A stretch of 64,000 bases of DNA from JABDLO01 sp035327565. GTDB taxonomy: Bacteria; Bacteroidota; Bacteroidia; Chitinophagales; Saprospiraceae. Under the pieces are notes generated by a model. It had not been told where the DNA came from, did not search any database, and was given only the letters and a program-made list of their open reading frames with translations. Location: positions 14,407 to 78,406 of the forward strand of contig DAOLDB010000012.1 in assembly GCA_035327565.1 (NCBI GenBank), written 5' to 3'. The translations under genes were made by a program, and so were the position numbers. Positions 28,910 through 36,266 of this stretch are shown piece after piece; positions within the stretch are counted from its first letter, which is position 1; each line of letters starts with the position of its first letter.

Positions 28910-29266
28910 CTATAATCGCTGATCTACTTCAGCAATGATCAGAGGATCGTAATTCTTGCAAACTTTTGAAAGTGAAGTTTTCGCTTTTAAGCGTACATCA
29001 TCGTTGATAAAGCATGAAATCGACACCAGGCCAAACATCATGACACTCAAATCATCAGTATATCCTAAAAAGGGTGTGAGATCAGGAATGGCATCGAAAG
29101 GTGCAAGCAGATAAGCAAAGGAAGAAAGAATAATATTTTTTGCCCAATTAGGCGTTTCCTTTCTTCCGTAAGCATGGTACATTAACAATATGGCATACAC
29201 CATTTGTTCACCTAAAGATTTCACCTTTTTTGTGATGAAAATTATGATATTTTTTAATGGCATCAT
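28910..29266 (-). CDS. YkvA/DUF1232 family protein
   Basis: 118 residues from ATG 29266; the frame extends to a TTG nine codons earlier. The DUF1232 core is IILSSFAYLLAPFDAIPDLT followed by PFLGYTDDLSVMM, matching the family pattern 'l.y...P.D.IPd..p.lG..DD'. The core forms two helices near the membrane. Role unknown across the family. It is followed by no gene on its strand within 150 bp. Confidence 0.9.
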   Translation of the reverse strand: MMPLKNIIIFITKKVKSLGEQMVYAILLMYHAYGRKETPNWAKNIILSSFAYLLAPFDAIPDLTPFLGYTDDLSVMMFGLVSISCFINDDVRLKAKTSLSKVCKNYDPLIIAEVDQRL

Positions 29267-29338
29267 TGATGAATAAACATGGAGATCATTCAATAAAGTT
29301 CATTTCGGTATAAAATGTAAATTAATCATATCAATGAT

Positions 29339-29896
29339 TCAATTATTTTTCCATTTAATATTGCATCCCATTGAAGGATATTGCTCTTCAACAGGGAGGT
29401 TCTGCAACGTCAGATCAATGGCATTTCTTAAATCTTTTCCTGTGATAGGATTGCCATTTCCAGGAGTTGAATCATCCATTCTGCCTCTGTAACTAAGCAA
29501 AAGTTGGCTATTAAAAACGTAAAAGTCCGGAGTGCAGGTGGCATCATACGCTTTGGCAATTTCCTGTTTTTTGTCATAAAGGTAAGGAAACGGATATTTC
29601 AATACCTTAGCTACGATTCTCATTTTATCGGGGTCGTCGTCAGGATAGGCCTCGGCATCGTTGGAAGAAATAGCGATAAAGGACACTCCTTTGTTTCTAT
29701 ATTCTGAGGCAATTTTTACCATTTCCTGATTGACATGGATCACATAAGGACAATGGTTGCAAATAAACATAATCACAGTAGCTCGTTCCGATTTAAGATC
29801 ATTAAGGTTCATATAATTTCCACTGACAGTATCTTGCAATGAGAAGTGTGGTGCTTTGGTACCTAAAGGGAGCATATTAGATTGAACAACTGCCAT
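29339..29896 (-). CDS. Thioredoxin-fold AhpC/TSA-like protein
   Basis: 185 residues from ATG 29896. The opening LPLGTKAPHFSLQDTVSG is the peroxiredoxin/TlpA start, and the active site is Cys46-Asn-His-Cys49 (MFICNHCPYVIHV), the CxxC variant of the 'thioredoxin family protein' group that ends TPDFYVFN and YRGRMDDS. No signal peptide, so cytoplasmic. It would act as a thiol reductase or peroxidase. It starts 2 bp after the stop of the VanY-like gene, so the pair is an operon. Confidence 0.92.
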   Translation of the reverse strand: MAVVQSNMLPLGTKAPHFSLQDTVSGNYMNLNDLKSERATVIMFICNHCPYVIHVNQEMVKIASEYRNKGVSFIAISSNDAEAYPDDDPDKMRIVAKVLKYPFPYLYDKKQEIAKAYDATCTPDFYVFNSQLLLSYRGRMDDSTPGNGNPITGKDLRNAIDLTLQNLPVEEQYPSMGCNIKWKNN

Positions 29897-29898
29897 AA

Positions 29899-30708
29899 TT
29901 ACAAACAATTTTGATTAATACCTAAAATATATTTCTTTACAACACCGATGGAGGCTGCTGTGTTTGATCCCAGAAAACCGGTGATCATTTCATCATGGAT
30001 GTTCTCTTTAGCAAACAGCGTCAAAGGTTGTGATACAGGCATATAGGTCCAATGCCATTTTTCTTCAAAATATCCAGATGGTCTTTCATCAGAAAAAGCA
30101 GTATAGGGTTGACAAAAGCCAAAGTGTGAAGCATTGGATTGCAACCAAAGATATAGTTTCAATCCCTCTCCTTTATTAAACCATTCATTATTGAATGAAT
30201 TCAGATCAATATCGGTTCCCCAGTGATGCCTTGAGGTGCCAGGCATGCTACTGTATTCCAATATTCTCAGAGCTTTTTCTTCAGGGTCTTTTATATCCCT
30301 GGACACATTAGTGCCATCTGATAATAAAACAGTTCCATTCCATTTTCTTTCCCATATTCCTTTCTGATATTCAAAATTTCTGGTGGCAGACCTGATTTGC
30401 AACTTGATCCCCTCAAGTAGAGCGGATTCATACATGACCTGAAAGCTTTCCAATGCATCTTTACGTATAAACATACCTTTTCTGTCAGCGTATTTGATAG
30501 GTATTTCACAAAAATCAGGATGCAATGAAGGATCAAATTGTCCCATTACATAGGATATTGTTAAATAACTGGAATCTTGTTCCCTCTGCGTTTTCTGGGT
30601 CAAAGCTTTGACTTCAACATTCCTGACCGGTTGATCATGTTTGAATTCACAACCAGGTAAACTAAACAGGAACACAAAAGCCGGAATTAAAATACAAAAA
30701 TTTTGCAT
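29899..30708 (-). CDS. D-alanyl-D-alanine carboxypeptidase family lipoprotein (M15B, VanY-like)
   Basis: 269 residues with an SPII signal (FLFSLPGC, Cys20). The M15B zinc motifs are visible: SRHHWGTDIDLN (the SxHxxGxAxD-type His and Asp ligands) and EEKWHWTYMP (the catalytic Glu and third His ligand). The RSATRNFEYQKGIWERKW segment is the standard family strand. It should trim peptidoglycan side chains in the periplasm. It is co-transcribed with the thioredoxin-like gene. Confidence 0.92.
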   Translation of the reverse strand: MQNFCILIPAFVFLFSLPGCEFKHDQPVRNVEVKALTQKTQREQDSSYLTISYVMGQFDPSLHPDFCEIPIKYADRKGMFIRKDALESFQVMYESALLEGIKLQIRSATRNFEYQKGIWERKWNGTVLLSDGTNVSRDIKDPEEKALRILEYSSMPGTSRHHWGTDIDLNSFNNEWFNKGEGLKLYLWLQSNASHFGFCQPYTAFSDERPSGYFEEKWHWTYMPVSQPLTLFAKENIHDEMITGFLGSNTAASIGVVKKYILGINQNCL

Positions 30709-30928
30709 GAAGAAAAATCTTGGAATTGAAGATTAGGAGATATTAAAGATAAGCCTTTTTCCGAAATAGAGTAAGCTGGCACATATTTTCAATATCATTC
30801 ATTTCTTTTATATAGAAAAAATCTTTGAAGGTGATCAGGTATTCATGTACTATTTGTATAGTAATTCGTTATCATGGTAAATGGGATAGCTATTGATTGT
30901 ATTCTTTCAATAAATAATTTTTTAGTAT

Positions 30929-31918
30929 ATGAAAGAAGTATTTAGAATTTCTCCACTGGCCATGATTTTTATTTTTACTCTGTTTGTTACCTTTTCCTGC
31001 CGGGAGGAAACAGAGCAAATTACCAATTTCCTGGAATCTCCAGATCGATCTAATGTGATGGAATTGCATATGGTGATGGTGAATGACCTAAGATTAAGGA
31101 CCGCACCCGGACAAAAGTCAGAGGTAAAGGATAAGCTGAGCGAGGGCACTTTGGTATATAGCAAAGGGATAAGATCAGATGAAAATGAAATGATTGAATT
31201 GCGGGGTATGCAACACAACACACCTTATATATTTATAAATCAAGGCAGCTTGGAGGGATGGGTATATGAAGGAGCATTATTGTGTTTATACAAAGGAGAA
31301 ACGGAGGCTCCATTTACCGCGAGAATCAATGAAGTGGCTTCGCTTTTCAGAAAAACAGGGTTTAAAAAAATGGAAGCAGGGGGTCAATACCTGAGTTTTT
31401 TACGACGATACAAAGGATCAGAACCGGTGTGGAATGATGCCCTTTTTATGATAGCATTCTATTATTTCAACCATTTGGAGTCCACATTAAATTCCGAAAT
31501 AGCTCACCATGAATTGAGGATTGAACAAAAACCAAAGGAATTGGAAGTAATTAGTCATTCAGTGGAAATTGAATTTTTCAATCAATTACAAAACAATGGG
31601 TTAAAACCAAAATCGGGTACATTATACAAGCCAATTTCAACAGATTGGGAAAAAGTACTATATAGCATTGGAGGCCCGTTCACACAAGGCATGGACAAAG
31701 CTTTGGAATTGATGATAATAATAATGAAGAATCAAGAATCAACCGATGCATCCACACAAATGGATCTAATAACAGAATCGGATATTGCGGGGGAATTAGA
31801 AAACCTTTTGCATCAGCATCCTCCATTCCCACTTGAAAGTTGGGCTTCAACGAGCTATGTTCAATACGCTGAAGCCCAACTGAAAGATTCGGGAAAACTT
31901 GCTAAAGATCATCATTAA
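30929..31918 (+). CDS. SH3b-domain lipoprotein
   Basis: 329 residues with an SPII signal (FVTFSC). A bacterial SH3-like domain covers about 45-118: VNDLRLRTAPGQKSEVKDKL at the start and QGSLEGWVYEGALL at the end, the classical 'vn.LNvRsgPs......l..G......GWv....l'. The remaining 200 residues are mainly helical, with no recognisable family. SH3b domains usually bind cell-wall peptide or protein partners, so it is probably a periplasmic outer-membrane lipoprotein. Single gene. Confidence 0.85.
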   Translation: MKEVFRISPLAMIFIFTLFVTFSCREETEQITNFLESPDRSNVMELHMVMVNDLRLRTAPGQKSEVKDKLSEGTLVYSKGIRSDENEMIELRGMQHNTPYIFINQGSLEGWVYEGALLCLYKGETEAPFTARINEVASLFRKTGFKKMEAGGQYLSFLRRYKGSEPVWNDALFMIAFYYFNHLESTLNSEIAHHELRIEQKPKELEVISHSVEIEFFNQLQNNGLKPKSGTLYKPISTDWEKVLYSIGGPFTQGMDKALELMIIIMKNQESTDASTQMDLITESDIAGELENLLHQHPPFPLESWASTSYVQYAEAQLKDSGKLAKDHH

Positions 31919-32057
31919 GATGACAAACAAGAGAAAGAACATTGTTGATTTTATCAAAGCATAATATATGAGCTTCCCTCTTCTTCATTGACGTAAGAAA
32001 TTAAAGAAAACCAGATCACATAATTTCAAAGAGATGTCTAAGAAGTAGTCCGTTCGT

Positions 32058-32285
32058 TTATTGGCTAACTGCAAGGGCATTAAAGTCCTCTTCAACAAAT
32101 TTTTTTCCGTCCCATTTACCGAGCCATTCACAATCGTGATAATTTCTTACATATTGCTTGAATGCATCAATTGCCAATTGTCTGTCTACTCGCTTTATCG
32201 TAATTGTATTGTTATATCCACTCTTAATATTGAAGTAATAGATACCTTTTCCAAATTCAAACTTTTTTGTGCTTGGTCGAGCCAT
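32058..32285 (-). CDS. Small hypothetical protein of the bS21 cluster
   Basis: 75 residues, basic: STKKFEFGKGIYYFNIKSGY, then TITIKRVDRQLAIDAFKQYV and KWDGKKFVEEDFNAL. It reads as a beta-hairpin followed by a helix. No family recognised. It starts 11 bp after bS21 on the same strand, so it is very likely co-transcribed. Its charge and position hint at an RNA- or ribosome-related role, but that is inference. Confidence 0.65.
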   Translation of the reverse strand: MARPSTKKFEFGKGIYYFNIKSGYNNTITIKRVDRQLAIDAFKQYVRNYHDCEWLGKWDGKKFVEEDFNALAVSQ

Positions 32286-32296
32286 ATTTTTATATA

Positions 32297-32488
32297 TTAT
32301 TTAAGGTTACCAAATTTTTCCTGCCGATATGCTGCATTGAGAATTTCGTTTCTTCTTTTTACAGATGGTTTTGTAAAGTGCTTTCTTTTTCTTAGCTCCT
32401 TGATAATACCTACATCCCTGTGTTTTCTCTTATATCTTTTTAAGGCACGATCAATGGTTTCTTCGTCTTTTAGTTCAATAATTATCAT
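32297..32488 (-). CDS. rpsU: 30S ribosomal protein bS21
   Basis: 63 residues, typical length for the Bacteroidota protein. IIIELKDEETIDRALKRYKR and KHRDVGIIKELRKRKHFTKP are the two basic helices that clamp the 3' end of 16S rRNA. The C-terminal NAAYRQEKFGNLK is usual for this phylum. The upstream bases (AAACCTTA before the ATG) show no Shine-Dalgarno sequence. Flanked tightly by two small unknown genes (14 bp and 11 bp gaps), forming a three-gene unit. Confidence 0.96.
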   Translation of the reverse strand: MIIIELKDEETIDRALKRYKRKHRDVGIIKELRKRKHFTKPSVKRRNEILNAAYRQEKFGNLK

Positions 32489-32502
32489 TAAGGTTTAATT
32501 TT

Positions 32503-32859
32503 TTAGATTGAGTGCACGATGGCATCAATGTTATAAGTGTTTACAAGTTCGGTTGCAAAAGATTTATGCCCTCGGGGCGCCAATAAATGCAACTTTCCAT
32601 TTTTCATTTGGGCCATGGTGCTTAATAATTTCCATTTGGTCACCAATTTTTGGGGATTTTCTGATTTCAATGCGATATCGGTGTAGTGCTTACTTCCATT
32701 GGAGGTTTTATAGGTGATATCAGGAGCAATCTGCTCCTGAGTGTTTTTATTGACAAAAGATCGAGGGGGTTCAAACCCTTCCTTATCAACCCTTATTTGG
32801 TCTGATGCTCTTTTTTCAACCCACTCCAATGCAACGTCAAAGTACATTTGCTTTTCCAT
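32503..32859 (-). CDS. Hypothetical protein upstream of bS21, possibly nuclease-like fold
   Basis: 118 residues, first gene of the bS21 unit. EEGF-type acidic/basic N-terminal helix, then QIAPDITYKTSNGSKHYTDI, ALKSENPQKLVTKWKLLSTM and KLHLLAPRGHKSFATEL. The order PD...D.ALK...K then a strand 'lhLLaP.gh' resembles a PD-(D/E)xK or a vertebrate-like restriction-endonuclease-fold core, but the acidic residue normally before xK is replaced, so this is only a fold guess. No family recognised. A sigma70-like promoter lies upstream. Confidence 0.65.
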   Translation of the reverse strand: MEKQMYFDVALEWVEKRASDQIRVDKEGFEPPRSFVNKNTQEQIAPDITYKTSNGSKHYTDIALKSENPQKLVTKWKLLSTMAQMKNGKLHLLAPRGHKSFATELVNTYNIDAIVHSI

Positions 32860-32892
32860 AATACTGAATCTTTTTTTCAGAATGGATAATCA

Positions 32893-32921
32893 TTAATAGG
32901 GAAATACCCATTGAAAGTCAA
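32893..32921 (-). promoter_or_regulatory. Candidate promoter of the bS21 cluster
   Basis: On the minus strand TTGACT (32921-32916) and TATTAA (32898-32893) are separated by exactly 17 bp, and the -10 lies 34 bp before the first gene's ATG. This is the general sigma70 layout and not the usual Bacteroidota TTG/TAnnTTTG form, so it may be coincidence. Confidence 0.3.
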
Positions 32922-32977
32922 TGAATTCATTAAACTAACCTACCTATAATGGATTTGGTTTCAATTTTTTTGATTTT

Positions 32978-33469
32978 TTATTGCACAATGGTGTAAAGCA
33001 TCAGAGCCAACATATTTCTGAAAGCATGGATATAAACAGTCATCCAGAAGGGTCCGGGAGGGCGGATAGTATAATGAAGGTAAACGAAAACCAGAATAAT
33101 ACCCAGTGGAAAAACCATGGCAGAATACCATAAACTATATCCTGCATGGGCCAAAGCAAAGAGTAGGGATGATATCAATATAATCCATTGTGCCGGCAAT
33201 TTACCCGACAATGTTTTCACCACGATGTATTGAAAAATAAATGTTTCTAAGATAGGAGCAACAATCACAGCGGTGAGGTAAATCATCCAGGGGGACATAT
33301 TTCCAAAATCCGGCCCACCCATACCGGTTTCCGGATTGAACCCCAATACAATCAGTACAGGCATAATTAAAATTCCCGCACAGATCATCAAAGCATTGGT
33401 GAACAGGATAAAGGGAATGGGAGACAAGCTAAACCACCAGGCTTTAAAGCTAATCCATGATGATTGCAT
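32978..33469 (-). CDS. CPBP-like intramembrane protease homologue with altered motif 1
   Basis: 163 residues, about four transmembrane helices, shorter than most CPBP (CAAX-protease/bacteriocin-processing) proteins. Motif 1 is APILETFIFQYIV: Glu75 is kept, but the EExxxR pattern is changed to E-T...Q80. Motif 2 is SSLLFALAHAG (His108) and motif 3 is YIHAFRN (His148...Asn152), both intact. The protease may be impaired or have shifted specificity. It lies 14 bp downstream of the glycyl-tRNA synthetase and likely shares its transcript. Confidence 0.8.
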   Translation of the reverse strand: MQSSWISFKAWWFSLSPIPFILFTNALMICAGILIMPVLIVLGFNPETGMGGPDFGNMSPWMIYLTAVIVAPILETFIFQYIVVKTLSGKLPAQWIILISSLLFALAHAGYSLWYSAMVFPLGIILVFVYLHYTIRPPGPFWMTVYIHAFRNMLALMLYTIVQ

Positions 33470-33483
33470 TCTTACTTTTTAAA

Positions 33484-35004
33484 TTATAAAGGATATTCAA
33501 TAGTCATGTATTTGCTAATGGAATCTGCCGGAATGCGCCTTTGTTCAAGGTTGTCACGATCTCTGATGGTAACGGTATTGTCATTAAGTGATTCGAAATC
33601 AATGGTAATGCAATAGGGGGTTCCGATGGCATCCTGTCTTCGGTACCTCCTGCCAATGGCATCTTTATCATCATATTGGCAGGAGGTATGCTTTTTGAGC
33701 TTTTTAAAAATATCTTCAGCCATTCGGGTCAATTCTTCTTTGTTTTTGAGTAAAGGAAGTACTGCTACCTTTACAGGAGAAAGTGAAGGGTGGAGCTTCA
33801 TCACTATACGTGTGGAGTCATTTCCTTCAGCGTCAGGTACGGTTTCTTCCTGAAGTGACTCACTAATCTGTGCCAGAAACATTCGGTCGCAGCCGATAGA
33901 TGTTTCAATGACATAAGGTATATAACTATTATTCTCTTCAGAATCAAAATAAGTCAGTTTCTTCCCTGATAATTTAGCATGTTCTTTAAGGTCGAAATCC
34001 GTTCGTGAATGTATGCCTTCCAGTTCCCTGAATCCAAAGGGAAATTCATATTGTATATCTACAGCAGCATTGGCGTAGTGGGCAAGATTGTCATGATCAT
34101 GGAAACGCAGTTTTAAATCGTTAGTGCCTATCGCCTTATGCCATTCGAGGCGGGTTTCTTTCCAGTATTCATAGTATTTCATTTCTTCTCCGGGCTTAAC
34201 GAAATATTGCATTTCCATTTGTTCAAACTCTCTCATGCGGAATATGAACTGTCTGGCCACGATTTCATTTCTGAAAGCTTTCCCAATCTGTGCAATACCA
34301 AAAGGAATTTTTTGCCGGGTCGATTTTTGAACATTGAGAAAATTGACAAAAATACCCTGAGCGGTTTCTGGTCTCAGATATAATTGTCCTTCTTCTCCTG
34401 CAATATTTCCTAATTGTGTTGAAAACATTAAATTAAACTGCCTTACATCAGTCCAGTTTCTGGAACCGGATTCAGGACAGGCGATCTGAAGCTCTTCAAT
34501 CATAGTTTTCAACTCAGCCATGTCATTATTTCTCATGGCATCGGCCAATCTTTTTAAAATCGAATCGATTTCATTCTGACGAGCGATGATCCTGTCATTT
34601 GTAGTTCTGAAATGATCCTCATTAAAAGAATTGCCAAACCGACTTTTGGCTTTTTCTATATCCTTTTCAATTTTATTTTCAATTTTTTCAGCAAAAGACT
34701 CAATCAATTGATCTGCCCTATACCTTTTTTTCGAATCCTTGTTGTCGATTAAAGGATCGTTAAATGCATCCACATGCCCTGAGGCTTTCCAGGTTTTGGG
34801 GTGCATAAAAATAGCAGCGTCTATCCCTACTATATTTTCATGCATTTGAACCATGCTTTTCCACCAGTATTCTTTGATATTGTTTTTAAGTTCTACACCA
34901 TAAGGGCCGTAATCGTATACAGCGCTAAGTCCATCATATATTTCACTGGATGGATAGATGAATCCGTATTCCTTGCAATGAGATATCAATTGTTTAAAAT
35001 CCAT
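33484..35004 (-). CDS. glyQS: Glycyl-tRNA synthetase, alpha2 type
   Basis: 506 residues. Class II synthetase of the homodimeric type. Opening KQLISHCKEYGFIYPSSEIY and YDYGPYGVELKNNI; motif 2 region RPETAQGIFVNFLNVQ and PFGIAQIGKAFRNEI; motif 3 region IGCDRMFLAQI. The C-terminal anticodon-binding domain follows (SPVKVAVLPLLKNKEEL ... RYRRQDAIGTPYCITID). Catalyses ATP-dependent charging of tRNA-Gly in the cytoplasm. Followed at 14 bp by the CPBP-like gene. Confidence 0.96.
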   Translation of the reverse strand: MDFKQLISHCKEYGFIYPSSEIYDGLSAVYDYGPYGVELKNNIKEYWWKSMVQMHENIVGIDAAIFMHPKTWKASGHVDAFNDPLIDNKDSKKRYRADQLIESFAEKIENKIEKDIEKAKSRFGNSFNEDHFRTTNDRIIARQNEIDSILKRLADAMRNNDMAELKTMIEELQIACPESGSRNWTDVRQFNLMFSTQLGNIAGEEGQLYLRPETAQGIFVNFLNVQKSTRQKIPFGIAQIGKAFRNEIVARQFIFRMREFEQMEMQYFVKPGEEMKYYEYWKETRLEWHKAIGTNDLKLRFHDHDNLAHYANAAVDIQYEFPFGFRELEGIHSRTDFDLKEHAKLSGKKLTYFDSEENNSYIPYVIETSIGCDRMFLAQISESLQEETVPDAEGNDSTRIVMKLHPSLSPVKVAVLPLLKNKEELTRMAEDIFKKLKKHTSCQYDDKDAIGRRYRRQDAIGTPYCITIDFESLNDNTVTIRDRDNLEQRRIPADSISKYMTIEYPL

Positions 35005-35122
35005 GGGTATATCAGTTAAAAGGAAATTTTATTGATTATAAAGGGCGCAAAGGTAAAAAGAATGAGAATATTTATGGATGATAGTCTCAACAAATACATG
35101 CTATACTGTACGAATGAACAAC

Positions 35123-35929
35123 CTATTCGCTTTTACTTAAATCCCGGGCTCGTAATAATGCCTGATGTACCCCTTCATTAAAAACTTTTCTTAGTTGATT
35201 GCTCTCAAATCGTGCGATAGCCGCCTCTGTAGTTCCTCCTTTTGAGGATACTTTTTTAATCCACTCACTGAATGAAATATCAAATTTGTTGTACAATTCG
35301 ATCGCGCCTCTAAAGGTTTGGTATGTCAGTAAATCTGCTTCCGCTTGCGAAAATCCCATTTCCTGTGCAGCTTCCAGCAGGCTCTGCATGATATAAAAAA
35401 CATATGCAGGTCCTGATCCCGAAATGGCGGTAGCGGCATCAATTGCGTCTTCGTTCTCCACATAAATGGTTTTGCCTGAAGCATTTAAAAGATTTTGTAC
35501 TGTCACCAGTTCAATTCGTGTCACTTCATCAGAAGATGTAAAAACTGTCATACCGGATCCGATTTGAGCCGGCAGATTGGGCATGGCACGGATGATTTTG
35601 CGTGTCCCTAAAGCCTGAGCAATGGATTCCATTTTTACACCTGCCATAATAGATAATATAACCTGTTGGCGGTCAAGATGGTGAGACAGATCCTGAAAAA
35701 GCATTTGAGTATCCTGAGGTTTTACGGCAAGGATAATCAGGTCGCATAATTTTATAAATGACCCGGGCTCACCGTAAATGGTTCCGAATTGCTGTTTTCT
35801 CAGTTCATCAGCTTTTTCAACAGATTTTTCTAAAATAAATAATCCCTCCTCGTTGACAATGTGTGAACGTAAAAAACTATGGGCGTAATTCAAACCCATT
35901 GTTCCTCCTCCGATAATCAATATTTTCAT
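35123..35929 (-). CDS. proC: Pyrroline-5-carboxylate reductase
   Basis: 268 residues, the standard length. Rossmann start KILIIGGGTMGLNYAHSFL; NAD(P)-binding region DLIILAVKPQDTQ; VILSIMAGVKMESIAQAL; IRAMPNLPAQIGSGMTV; and the C-terminal P5CR signature AISGSGPAYVFYIMQSLL with KVSSKGGTTEAAIARF. Reduces 1-pyrroline-5-carboxylate to proline with NADPH. Single gene. Confidence 0.96.
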   Translation of the reverse strand: MKILIIGGGTMGLNYAHSFLRSHIVNEEGLFILEKSVEKADELRKQQFGTIYGEPGSFIKLCDLIILAVKPQDTQMLFQDLSHHLDRQQVILSIMAGVKMESIAQALGTRKIIRAMPNLPAQIGSGMTVFTSSDEVTRIELVTVQNLLNASGKTIYVENEDAIDAATAISGSGPAYVFYIMQSLLEAAQEMGFSQAEADLLTYQTFRGAIELYNKFDISFSEWIKKVSSKGGTTEAAIARFESNQLRKVFNEGVHQALLRARDLSKSE

Positions 35930-36266
35930 GAGTCAATTGATAATTTTAGTTTTGTTGTTTTCATCCAATGTATATTTGTTTGCCTAATTAAACGAATCTT
36001 CTGTTTGAAATGATAATCGCATTCTGAAAATAATAATATTTGGTTTCATGGAAGGAAAAGGAAACGTAAAGATCAAAAATTGATGTGTTTATTCCATTTT
36101 CCGTAAGGATAATTAAAGAAATAATTATGGTGTAGTGAATATTTTTATCTTTAAACGGTGAATTTGCAAATGAATGTCCAATGGAAAGAATCAAATTTCC
36201 TCTATACCGGATAATCATTTGAACCAATGTATAAAATTGAGTTATCAGACTTTAAAATATAGTGGA
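35930..36266. other. Divergent intergenic region
   Basis: 337 bp between proC and the metalloprotease, holding both promoters. An in-frame ATG at 36174 would extend the metalloprotease by 31 residues that do not look like protein (SNGKNQISSIPDNHLNQ). I see no operator or hairpin. Confidence 0.4.

Noticed and set aside
32489..32502. Shine-Dalgarno-based control of bS21
   Set aside because: I looked for AGGAGG upstream of the ATG because bS21 genes of this phylum can have one; the bases here are AAACCTTA.
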